From contig JACKOJ010000004.1 in the NCBI GenBank assembly GCA_024234325.1, positions 1 through 64,000 of the forward strand: 64,000 nt of DNA, given 5' to 3'. Positions 7,086 through 13,939 of this stretch are shown in pieces. The stretch's first letter is position 1, and each line of letters starts with the position of its first letter. The notes beneath the pieces are model-generated. The model made no database searches, was not told the DNA's origin, and saw nothing but the letters and a program-made list of their open reading frames with translations. Source of the stretch: Pseudomonadales bacterium (GTDB lineage: Bacteria > Pseudomonadota > Gammaproteobacteria > Pseudomonadales > Pseudohongiellaceae). A program made the translations under genes and the position numbers.

Positions 7086-8534
7086 ATGTCCGCCACTGTT
7101 GAATTCAATGAACGCCCCGCCCCGGACCAGGAACTGGTCGATATCGCCCGCTACGTAACCGATTACCAGATTCAGTCAGACGAGGCCTACGACACCGCCC
7201 GCAACTGCCTGATGGACACACTGGGTTGCGGCCTGCTGGCCCTGCGCTTTCCGGAGTGCACCAAGCTGCTGGGGCCGCTGGTGGAAGGCACCGTGGTTCC
7301 CCACGGCGCCCGCGTGCCCGGCACCCAGTTCCGTCTGGATCCGGTCAAGGCGGCCTGGGACATCGGCTGCATCATTCGCTGGCTGGACTACAACGACACC
7401 TGGCTGGCCGCAGAATGGGGTCACCCCTCCGACAATCTGGGTGGTATTCTCGCCGTGGCGGACTACCTGTCGCAGCGCAATATTGCCGCCGGCAAGGCGC
7501 CGCTGCTGATGCGGGACGTGCTGACCGCCATGATTAAGGCTCATGAGATTCAGGGTGTGCTGGCGCTGGAGAACAGTTTCAACCGCGTGGGGCTATGCCA
7601 CGTGCTGCTGGTGCGGGTTGCCTCCACAGCGGTCGTCACGCAAATGCTGGGCGGCTCTCAGGCGCAGATCATCGACGCACTTTCACAGGCCTGGCTGGAT
7701 GGCTCCAGTCTGCGTACCTATCGCCACTCGCCCAACGCCGGCCCGCGCAAGTCCTGGGCCGCCGGCGATGCCACTTCTCGCGCCGTGCGTCTGGCCGACC
7801 TGACGATGCGCGGGGAAATTGGCTATCCCAGCGTGTTGAGCGTGCCGAAGTGGGGCTTCTATGACGTGCACTTCAAAGGCAACAAGTTCAAGTTTTCGCG
7901 GGACTATGGCAGTTATGTCATGGAGAACATCCTGTTCAAGATCTCCTTCCCCGCCGAATTCCATTCCCAGACCGCAGCAGAAGCGGCGGTGCGGCTGCAT
8001 CCGCTGGTGCGCGACCGCCTGGATCAGATCGATCGCATCGTGATCCATACCCACGAATCGGCCATTCGCATCATCAGCAAGAGCGGCCCGCTGAATAACC
8101 CGGCCGACCGCGATCACTGCCTGCAATACATGACGGCGGTTCCGCTCGCCTTCGGCAACCTGGTTGCCGAGCACTATGAAAACGACTTCCATCAGGCCAA
8201 TCCGGTCATTGATCAGTTGCGTGACAAGATGGAAGTGATCGAAGAGCCCCGCTACACCCGCGAATACCTGGAGGCAGACAAACGCTCCATCGCCAATGCC
8301 CTGCAGGTGTTCTTCAAGGATGGCAGTGCAACCGAGAAAGTGGAGGTGGAATACCCCGTTGGTCACCGCCGCCGCCGCGCTGAAGGCATCCCCCTGCTGG
8401 AAGACAAGTTCCGGCACAACCTGGCGACACGCTTCCCGGCTGCCCGGGCGGCCAAAATCTTCGCCCTGTGCAAAGATCAGCAGGCCCTGGAAGCAACGCC
8501 TGTAAATGAGTTCATGGATCTGCTGGTGATTTGA
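7086..8534 (+). CDS. prpD: 2-methylcitrate dehydratase (PrpD, MmgE/PrpD family)
   Basis: PrpD dehydrates 2-methylcitrate to 2-methyl-cis-aconitate and in some bacteria rehydrates it. The 482-residue protein matches the family in length and in its N-terminal helical domain (CLMDTLGCGLLALRF, WLDYNDTWLAAEWGHPSDNLG). The C-terminal part contains ISFPAEFHSQTAAEAAVRLH and VEYPVGHRRRR. With prpB and prpC it completes the cycle without the alternative AcnD/PrpF pair, neither of which is in the window. No prpR regulator or prpE synthetase is seen either. The 291-bp gap from prpC contains a REP and a hairpin. Its TGA is followed at once by a partial REP and then the tandem array. Confidence 0.93.
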   Translation: MSATVEFNERPAPDQELVDIARYVTDYQIQSDEAYDTARNCLMDTLGCGLLALRFPECTKLLGPLVEGTVVPHGARVPGTQFRLDPVKAAWDIGCIIRWLDYNDTWLAAEWGHPSDNLGGILAVADYLSQRNIAAGKAPLLMRDVLTAMIKAHEIQGVLALENSFNRVGLCHVLLVRVASTAVVTQMLGGSQAQIIDALSQAWLDGSSLRTYRHSPNAGPRKSWAAGDATSRAVRLADLTMRGEIGYPSVLSVPKWGFYDVHFKGNKFKFSRDYGSYVMENILFKISFPAEFHSQTAAEAAVRLHPLVRDRLDQIDRIVIHTHESAIRIISKSGPLNNPADRDHCLQYMTAVPLAFGNLVAEHYENDFHQANPVIDQLRDKMEVIEEPRYTREYLEADKRSIANALQVFFKDGSATEKVEVEYPVGHRRRRAEGIPLLEDKFRHNLATRFPAARAAKIFALCKDQQALEATPVNEFMDLLVI

Positions 8535-8546
8535 TCGCCAATCCTG

Positions 8547-8873
8547 ATCGCCAGCAGGGCTGGCTCCTACGACAAACAAAGCTTCAACCCAATGTAGGAG
8601 CCTGCCCTGCAGGCGATTGGTCTATTGCTGGTTCAACTAATGCTTCGATCGCCAGCAGGGCTGGCTCCTACAATACGTTTTCTCTGAACCCCCGGTAGGA
8701 GCCTGCCCTGCAGGCGATTGACCTGTTGCTGGTTCAACTAATGCTTCGATCGCCAGCAGGGCTGGCTCCTACAATACGTTTTCTCTGAACCCCCGGTAGG
8801 AGCCTGCCCTGCAGGCGATTGACCTGTTGCTGGTTCAACTAATGCTTCGATCGCCAGCAGGGCTGGCTCCTAC
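8547..8873. repeat. Tandem array of 101-bp REP/BIME units
   Basis: Three consecutive 101-bp units (starting 8547, 8648, 8749) and the beginning of a fourth (8850) fill the space between prpD and the RAYT gene. Each unit holds a type B REP (minus; 8548, 8649, 8750, 8851) and a type A REP in the opposite direction (8594, 8695, 8796). The second and third units are almost identical over their whole length, while the first differs between the REPs. The last REP overlaps the RAYT stop codon. Confidence 0.93.
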
Positions 8874-9319
8874 AGCCACTTTGCATCCCACAAGGGATAT
8901 TCGCCCAGTCTTTTTACCAGCCCTGCCCGCAAAGGGTTTGCAACGACATACCGCGCCATCGCCTTCAAGTCGTCTTCTTTTCGCACTGCTCTGTCGTGAA
9001 AGCCTCTCTGCCAAATTTGCTCCGATGACAAATCGGAACGATGGATGAGTTTCGTGGCCAGGGATTTCGCCTGCTGAACAACGGCCTGCAATGATCGCTC
9101 GCCGCGCAAGTTCAACAGCCAGTGCAGATGATCCGGCATGATGACGTAGCACAGGGTTTCTGCATCGGGCGAGAGCGACCTTAATGCGTGTACCACTTGT
9201 CGACCAGCGCGGAGATCGACGAAGTGGCGCTGTCGTTTCGCGCATACAACGGTCACCAGATAGAGTCGACCGGGTTCGCTGTAGCGCCCTTTTCTCAGGA
9301 GGTGTCCGGATGGGGGCAT
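8870..9319 (-). CDS. REP-associated tyrosine transposase (RAYT)
   Basis: This 149-residue Y1/HUH-superfamily transposase-like protein has the motif CYVIMPDHLHWLL, with the HLH metal-binding pair. It also has the C-terminal FHDRAVRKEDDLKAMARY and VVANPLRAGLV typical of RAYTs. Proteins of this family bind and nick REP hairpins next to a GTRG tetranucleotide and are thought to spread REPs. ATG 9319 is preceded by AAGG. The longer frame upstream only translates two REPs and is rejected. REPs flank it: an array at its 3' end, with one REP supplying the TAG stop, and two copies upstream. I could not place the catalytic Tyr with certainty: the helix after the HUH motif (QAKSLATKLIH) has none. Confidence 0.9.
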   Translation of the reverse strand: MPPSGHLLRKGRYSEPGRLYLVTVVCAKRQRHFVDLRAGRQVVHALRSLSPDAETLCYVIMPDHLHWLLNLRGERSLQAVVQQAKSLATKLIHRSDLSSEQIWQRGFHDRAVRKEDDLKAMARYVVANPLRAGLVKRLGEYPLWDAKWL

Positions 9320-9362
9320 TTTATTTGCCTTGGTGGGGTTGTGTTCTAAGCATAGACCTTGA

Positions 9363-9424
9363 TCGCCTGCAGGGCAGGCTCCTACAAATTTGAGGCCTTG
9401 ATCGCCTGCAGGGCAGGTTCCTAC
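9363..9424 (-). repeat. Two direct REP type A copies upstream of the RAYT
   Basis: Type A elements at 9363-9385 and 9402-9424 have the same orientation, 16 bp apart. The second has one mismatch near its GTAG end. They lie between the RAYT start and the divergent ibpA promoter. Confidence 0.9.
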
Positions 9425-9441
9425 AAAGGCGAATGAAAATT

Positions 9442-9474
9442 CCCCCTTGAAATATCTTGACCCATCCCTATCTA
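9442..9474 (+). promoter_or_regulatory. Sigma-32-like heat-shock promoter of ibpA
   Basis: CCCCCTTGAA (-35, 9442-9451), a 14-bp spacer and CCCTATCTA (-10, 9466-9474) closely match the known sigma-32 pattern CTTGAA and CCCCATnTA. A start near 9481 would give a leader of about 92 nt, the length expected for a ROSE-type leader. Confidence 0.65.
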
Positions 9475-9480
9475 GTGTTT

Positions 9481-9572
9481 TGTGGCAAAGGCTCATGCGA
9501 GGTTTGCCACACAGGTTCGATCTTCGGATGAGCCCTTACCCTTAAACCATATTGCTTTCGAGGATATGCACA
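9481..9572 (+). promoter_or_regulatory. ROSE-like RNA thermometer in the ibpA leader
   Basis: In the leader, TTGCT (9552-9556) can pair across a TTCG loop with the Shine-Dalgarno AGGA (9561-9564), leaving one G unpaired. This is the geometry of the ROSE hairpin that masks the ribosome site of small heat-shock genes at low temperature. The upstream part of the leader was not folded. Confidence 0.55.
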
Positions 9573-10028
9573 ATGAGAAATTTTGATTTTGCACCGCTGT
9601 ACCGTTCCACTATTGGTTTTGACCATCTGACTTCCCTGCTCGATTCTGTCGCCCAGCGCGAACAGAGCCAACCCAGCTATCCCCCCTATAACATCGAATT
9701 ACTGGACAAGGATCACTACCGAATCACCATGGCGGTTGCCGGTTTCCTGGATGAAGAACTGCAGATTCAATCCGAACGCCAAACCCTGACCGTGCGCGGC
9801 CAGAAGGCGGAAGACAGCAAGGAGCGCAACTACCTGCACCAGGGTATTGCCGGCCGCAACTTTGAGCGCGTCTTCCAACTGGCCGACCACGTGAAGGTGA
9901 CCGGCGCGACGCTTGAAAACGGCCTGCTCAACATCGATCTGGTGCGGGAGATTCCCGAAGCCATGAAAGCGCGTCAGATTGCCATCAATGGCAAGACACC
10001 GGAGCTGATTGAAACGCAGGCGAGCTGA
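9573..10028 (+). CDS. ibpA: Small heat-shock protein, IbpA type (Hsp20)
   Basis: The 151-residue protein opens with MRNFDFAPLYRSTIGFD, almost the IbpA/IbpB N-terminus. It carries an alpha-crystallin domain (residues about 38-130; YNIELLDKDHYRITMAVAGF, GIAGRNFERVFQLADHV, LENGLLNIDLVREIPE). IbpA binds unfolding proteins in the cytoplasm and hands them to DnaK/ClpB. ATG 9573 is preferred over an in-frame start at 9552 because AGGA lies eight bases before it and the N-terminus then fits the family. A heat-shock-like promoter and a ROSE-like leader precede it, and a strong intrinsic terminator follows, so it is monocistronic. Confidence 0.95.
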   Translation: MRNFDFAPLYRSTIGFDHLTSLLDSVAQREQSQPSYPPYNIELLDKDHYRITMAVAGFLDEELQIQSERQTLTVRGQKAEDSKERNYLHQGIAGRNFERVFQLADHVKVTGATLENGLLNIDLVREIPEAMKARQIAINGKTPELIETQAS

Positions 10029-10051
10029 TGCCGGAACGGCAAATGTCCTGC

Positions 10052-10081
10052 AAAAGGGTGCCCCGAAAAGGCACCCTTTTT
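10052..10081 (+). terminator. Intrinsic terminator of ibpA
   Basis: AAAAGGGTGCC and GGCACCCTTTTT form an 11-bp stem with a short loop ending in a T-tract, 24 bp after the ibpA stop. Confidence 0.9.
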
Positions 10082-10143
10082 GCTATTTGGAACCTTGGCA
10101 TTTTTGTGGGAGTGATCGGAAAGCGGGTATGTTTCTGAGCGAA

Positions 10144-10166
10144 TCGCCTGCAGGGCAGGCTCCGGC
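10144..10166 (-). repeat. Degenerate REP type A, last of the cluster
   Basis: The hairpin is intact but the GTAG end is changed (GCCG). I found no REP element of either type downstream of this one. Confidence 0.8.
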
Positions 10167-10318
10167 AGATCATTGGTCCCGTTGATCGACAATCCTGATA
10201 TCAATTTGGAGGAAACCGATCAAAACGTTCAGAATCCCTCGAATATTTCAGATTACGTCAATGCTTTTTTCACTTTGAGGAAGACGCACTCTGTATCGCA
10301 CGCTACTTTATGCCCAAG

Positions 10319-10335
10319 CGTGGCTGACAGCCACG
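10319..10335. promoter_or_regulatory. 17-bp perfect palindrome upstream of the secreted-protein gene
   Basis: CGTGGCTG-A-CAGCCACG lies 74-90 bp before the start at 10409. It could be an operator or a leader hairpin. No matching copy was noticed upstream of the paralogous gene at 33165. Confidence 0.4.
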
Positions 10336-10408
10336 ACAACAAAAACAATAATCTGCCGCACGGGAACAACGAGCGATCCCGTTGCGTGCACGCAGAGGGC
10401 ACCTGACG

Positions 10409-11359
10409 ATGACTGCGCATCTTTCGACTGTCGGCTTTCTTCGCAGCGCCTGCTGCATGTTCCTGATTTTTACAAGCCTTTCCTTCCCCGCCCTTGGTGA
10501 AACCTATCGCAGTGGTTTATATGTCGAGCCTGCCTATGAGGGCTGGCGCCGGAACGAGGACGGCAGCTTCAGCTTCATCTTCGGCTACCACAACGAGAAC
10601 TGGGAAGAAGAACTCGACGTGCCGGTGGGCGACAACAATTATTTTGAACCGGGTGATGCCGACCGCGGCCAGCCAACCCACTTCCTGCCACGGCGCAACC
10701 GCTTCACGTTTGAGGTCGTTGTGCCATCAGATTGGGGCGATCGCGAACTGAGCTGGACCCTCACCAGCAACGGGGTCACCCGTACGGCATACGCCACCCT
10801 GGAACGTGACTACGTCATCGACAATGTGGTGATCGCTTCCGAAACCGGTTCCCTCGGTGCCGGCACCAGCAGCCCCGAATCGCGCGCCAATATTCCACCC
10901 AAACTCACAGTGATGGGAGACCGCACCGGAGATGAGATCATTCGCCGGGTACGGGCAGGCGAGCCCTTGCGAATAGAAACCAGGGTTGAAGACGATGGCT
11001 TGCCGAAGCCACGCCCCCCTTCACGCACCCGGGCAGAACTGGAAGGCCTGGAGAAAATGATGACACCACCAAGACGCACCACCGTGGGCAAGACCAATGG
11101 TCTGTTCCTGTCGTGGAATGTGTATCGTGGTGCCGGCGAGGTGCACTTCGATCCTCCCCAGATCAAACCCTGGGAAGACACCCGCGCCTCAGCAAATTCC
11201 CCTTGGGGGGCACTATGGACGCCGCCCCCTGTTCCCGAAGACGGGATGTACTACACGGATGTTGTGTTCTCGGAACCTGGAACTTACATCCTGTGGGGGC
11301 GTGCCGATGATGGTGGTCTATATCACGACGGTTATATCACCGTCATCGTCACCGAATAG
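10409..11359 (+). CDS. Secreted protein of an uncharacterised family, paralogue of the gene at 32221
   Basis: The 316-residue product has a signal peptide (hydrophobic core about 12-26, likely cleavage after ALG at 30) and no later membrane segment, so it is probably periplasmic or secreted. I do not recognise a named family. It is clearly homologous along its whole length to the product of 32221-33165. Shared blocks are YEGW, GYHNENWEE, DRGQPT.F.PRRNRF, ETG, VEDDG, NGL..SW.VYR, Q.K.WEDTR, NSPW and the C-terminal FSEPGTY.L.GRADDGGLY. The last block resembles Ig/PKD-like beta-sandwich endings. A terminator follows, then a membrane AraC regulator also paralogous to one at 34976. Function unknown; an accessory or binding role for the oxidation cluster is inference. 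Confidence 0.8.
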   Translation: MTAHLSTVGFLRSACCMFLIFTSLSFPALGETYRSGLYVEPAYEGWRRNEDGSFSFIFGYHNENWEEELDVPVGDNNYFEPGDADRGQPTHFLPRRNRFTFEVVVPSDWGDRELSWTLTSNGVTRTAYATLERDYVIDNVVIASETGSLGAGTSSPESRANIPPKLTVMGDRTGDEIIRRVRAGEPLRIETRVEDDGLPKPRPPSRTRAELEGLEKMMTPPRRTTVGKTNGLFLSWNVYRGAGEVHFDPPQIKPWEDTRASANSPWGALWTPPPVPEDGMYYTDVVFSEPGTYILWGRADDGGLYHDGYITVIVTE

Positions 11360-11398
11360 GGGAAGCACCGCGTTGTATACGGCGCTGTGAGAGTGTGC

Positions 11399-11438
11399 CC
11401 GACACAGACTCAGGGAGTGAGTTCGGTGTCGGTTTTTT
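11399..11438 (+). terminator. Intrinsic terminator
   Basis: CCGACAC pairs with GTGTCGG, with an inner ACTCA/TGAGT stem and GGGAG loop, followed by TTTTTT. It ends the transcript of the secreted-protein gene and separates it from the AraC-type gene. Confidence 0.9.
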
Positions 11439-11509
11439 AATGATTGCATCTTTACCCGACTCGTGGCTTTATAAGCACCAATAATGATAATTATAAACTG
11501 AGGTGTATC

Positions 11510-12634
11510 ATGCTCGGACTGAGTCTGAATACCCTGGGCGCGCTGGCTCTATCGCAACTGGCCTTTACCTGCGTCTTTTTCTTCGTCTACCACCGACAGC
11601 AAATCATTGGCCGTCTGCTTACACTCTACAGCGCCTGCTTTTCTGCCTATGTGTTGGCCCAGATGGTCGGCTCTGACAATCCGGTGCTGTACTATTTTCT
11701 GCACCGTATTGCCACCATCGCCCCAGCCGCACTCTGGCTATTGGCGCTCTATCTGTTTGTCGACAACCCCCGCGTAAGCAAACCCATCTGGGGCGTCATG
11801 GTGTTCTATGTTGTCATTCGCGGCATCGGCGCTTATTTCGGTGTAGGAGACTCTCCTGACCTGGAAATGCTCTATGTGGTCAGCTACATCATTCCACAGT
11901 TCATTATGCTGGGCTTCTGTATTCACGCCATCTACCTCGCCATGCAGAACTTGCGCAACGATCTGGTGGAATCGCGGCGCCGCGTGCGGGTTCCCTTTGT
12001 CGTCGCCATGGGGTTGATGGTGATCATGGTACTTCTGCGCGGGTTCGCAACCGCAGTGGATCACTACGCGCTCTCAGCAGTGATCCCCCAGATTCCCCTG
12101 CACTACCTGTTTTTCTACATTTTCCTGATCTTGCTGACCTTCAACATCTGCAGCAGCCGTCTTCGCGACGAGGCCCTGCAACTCATCGTTTTGCCACCGG
12201 AACAGCAGAAACGATACCTGAGTGCCGTACCTTCTGCCCTGATCAAGGTGGACAACCCAGCCCTGGTGGAAAAAATATTCAAAGTGTTGAACGAGGAGAA
12301 GCTGTATGCCAGACCCGGCCTGACAATCGGCGAGTTGGCGCAACGCCTCTCCATACAGGAATACCGGTTGCGCCGCGTCATCAACAAACAGCTCGGCTAC
12401 CGCAACTTCAACCAGTTTCTGAACGAGTTTCGCATTGAGGAGGCGTGCCGACGCCTGACAACCACGGCGCACCATCGCGAGCAGATCGCCAACATCGCGT
12501 ATGATGTCGGCTACTCCGCGCTGTCGTCTTTCAACAAGGCATTCAAGGATATACACAATCTAACGCCCACCCAGTACCGCAATGCCGCCCTGCAGAACAG
12601 CATCGGGTATGAACTGGGGAACCGATTGCAATAA
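11510..12634 (+). CDS. Membrane-anchored AraC-family regulator
   Basis: The 374-residue protein has an N-terminal half of about six or seven hydrophobic helices (residues 1-230). A C-terminal AraC/XylS double HTH (about 270-365) includes LTIGELAQRLSIQEYRLRRV and IAYDVGYSALSSFNKAFKD. This architecture couples a membrane-embedded sensor to DNA binding. The start at 11510 has an AGGTG ribosome site; in-frame upstream codons lack one. The protein at 34976-36106 has the same layout and close motifs (ESRR..RVPFV, QEYRLR.VIN, DVGY..LSSF.KAFKD). Both lie next to members of the same secreted-protein family, so each probably regulates that neighbour. The signal is unknown. Confidence 0.85.
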   Translation: MLGLSLNTLGALALSQLAFTCVFFFVYHRQQIIGRLLTLYSACFSAYVLAQMVGSDNPVLYYFLHRIATIAPAALWLLALYLFVDNPRVSKPIWGVMVFYVVIRGIGAYFGVGDSPDLEMLYVVSYIIPQFIMLGFCIHAIYLAMQNLRNDLVESRRRVRVPFVVAMGLMVIMVLLRGFATAVDHYALSAVIPQIPLHYLFFYIFLILLTFNICSSRLRDEALQLIVLPPEQQKRYLSAVPSALIKVDNPALVEKIFKVLNEEKLYARPGLTIGELAQRLSIQEYRLRRVINKQLGYRNFNQFLNEFRIEEACRRLTTTAHHREQIANIAYDVGYSALSSFNKAFKDIHNLTPTQYRNAALQNSIGYELGNRLQ

Positions 12635-12647
12635 AAGCGCAGGCGGC

Positions 12648-13892
12648 TCAGTCCAGCATGTGCACAAACAGGCCGCTCTTGAGCTTGGGTTCAAACCAGG
12701 TGGACTTGGGCGGCATCACCTCACCGGCATCCGCTACCGACATCAGGCTCTGGATGGAAGTTGGATAAATGGCAATCGCCAGTTGGTTCTCTCCCGAGTC
12801 CACCCGCTTTTCCAGTGCCTGCAGGCCCCGAATGCCCCCGACAAAATCGATGCGCTTGTCTCGCCGCTGGTCTTCGATGCCGAGCACAGGCAACAGCAGA
12901 TTCTGCTGCAGAATTGCCACATCCAGGCTAGCCACGGGATCACTCGTATCCCACAGGCCGTCAATCACGTCGAGCACATACCACTTGCCCCCAAGATAAA
13001 GCGTGAACTGGTGTTCGTGCGCGGGCTTGACGGCGCCCGATGTACTGACACGCACATTGAAGCAGGCCTGGATTTTCTGCAGAAACTCTTCCTCGCTCAG
13101 CCCGTTAAGATCCTTGACGACCCGGTTATAGTCGAGAATCTGCATCTGATTGTCGGGGAAAATAACGGTGGAGAACCAGTTATAGGATTCGTCGCCGGTG
13201 TGCTGTGGATTGGCTTTTTTACGCAAATCCTTCACCCGCTGCGCGGCCGCGGAGCGATGGTGACCGTCGGCCACGTACAGGCAATCGACTGCATCAAATG
13301 CTCTTTGAATCTGCCCGATCATGCTCTTCTCGGATACCACCCAGAAGACATGACGGTTGCCATCGTCCGCCACAAAGTCGACCTCAGGCTTACCGGCAAC
13401 CACCTGGGCAATCAGGGCATCGATCTCGGGACGCGCTCGGTAGGTCAGGAATACGGGCCCAACCTGCGCACTGAGCGTGTTGATGTGATTGACCCGATCG
13501 TCCTCCTTGTCCGGGCGCGTAAACTCGTGCTTCTTGATCAGATCCTTTTCATAGGCCTCTACCGAGGCGGCCGCAACAAGTCCTATCTGGGAGTGACTGC
13601 CCATGACCTGCTTGTACACATAGAAGCAGGCATCCGGGTCACGCCGCATGATGCCCTGCTCAATGAACTTTTTCAGATTCTCTGCACCGCGCTGATAAAC
13701 CCTTGAGTCATAGGCATCAATCGCAGGATCAACATCAATCTCGGGCTTGTTGATGCGCAGAAAGCTGACCTCATTCCCCGTCGCCATCTCCAGCGCCTCC
13801 TCGCGATTGAGAACATCGTAGGGCGGTGCCGCGACACGGGCAGCGAGGTCGGGACGGGGTCGCAGAGCATTGAACGGTCGAATCAGCTTCAT
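12648..13892 (-). CDS. DUF1015 family protein
   Basis: The 414-residue cytoplasmic protein matches the DUF1015 family. It has N-terminal FNALRPRPDLAARVAAPPYD, central HTRPDKEDDR-like EFTRPDKEDDRVNHI and the signature YVADGHHRSAAA (around residue 210). The family's function is not established in most bacteria; the HHR motif suggests a ParB/Srx-like nucleotide-binding fold, which is inference. AAGGAA precedes the ATG. It converges with the AraC gene, 13 bp between stops, and sits downstream of the cyclase gene on the same strand, 47 bp apart. Confidence 0.85.
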   Translation of the reverse strand: MKLIRPFNALRPRPDLAARVAAPPYDVLNREEALEMATGNEVSFLRINKPEIDVDPAIDAYDSRVYQRGAENLKKFIEQGIMRRDPDACFYVYKQVMGSHSQIGLVAAASVEAYEKDLIKKHEFTRPDKEDDRVNHINTLSAQVGPVFLTYRARPEIDALIAQVVAGKPEVDFVADDGNRHVFWVVSEKSMIGQIQRAFDAVDCLYVADGHHRSAAAQRVKDLRKKANPQHTGDESYNWFSTVIFPDNQMQILDYNRVVKDLNGLSEEEFLQKIQACFNVRVSTSGAVKPAHEHQFTLYLGGKWYVLDVIDGLWDTSDPVASLDVAILQQNLLLPVLGIEDQRRDKRIDFVGGIRGLQALEKRVDSGENQLAIAIYPTSIQSLMSVADAGEVMPPKSTWFEPKLKSGLFVHMLD

Positions 13893-13939
13893 AGGACTTC
13901 CTTCAGAGACTATGAGGGTTTCTACAAATAGTTAAGCGC

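Larger units (their letters stand above)
10029..10408. other. Intergenic region after ibpA
   Basis: This 380-bp stretch contains the ibpA terminator (10052-10081), a degenerate REP (10144-10166) and a 17-bp palindrome (10319-10335). The rest is AT-rich and must hold the promoter of the secreted protein at 10409. No gene-like frame was seen. Confidence 0.7.

Noticed and set aside
8547..8873. CRISPR array
   Set aside because: The repeated unit is 101 bp and includes inverted REP pairs; the parts between them are themselves near-identical rather than unique spacers, and no cas genes are present.
9320..9496. N-terminal extension of the RAYT protein
   Set aside because: The extension is only translated REP sequence (GTCPAGDQG and GACPAGDQG repeats), whereas ATG 9319 has a ribosome site and gives the usual family N-terminus.
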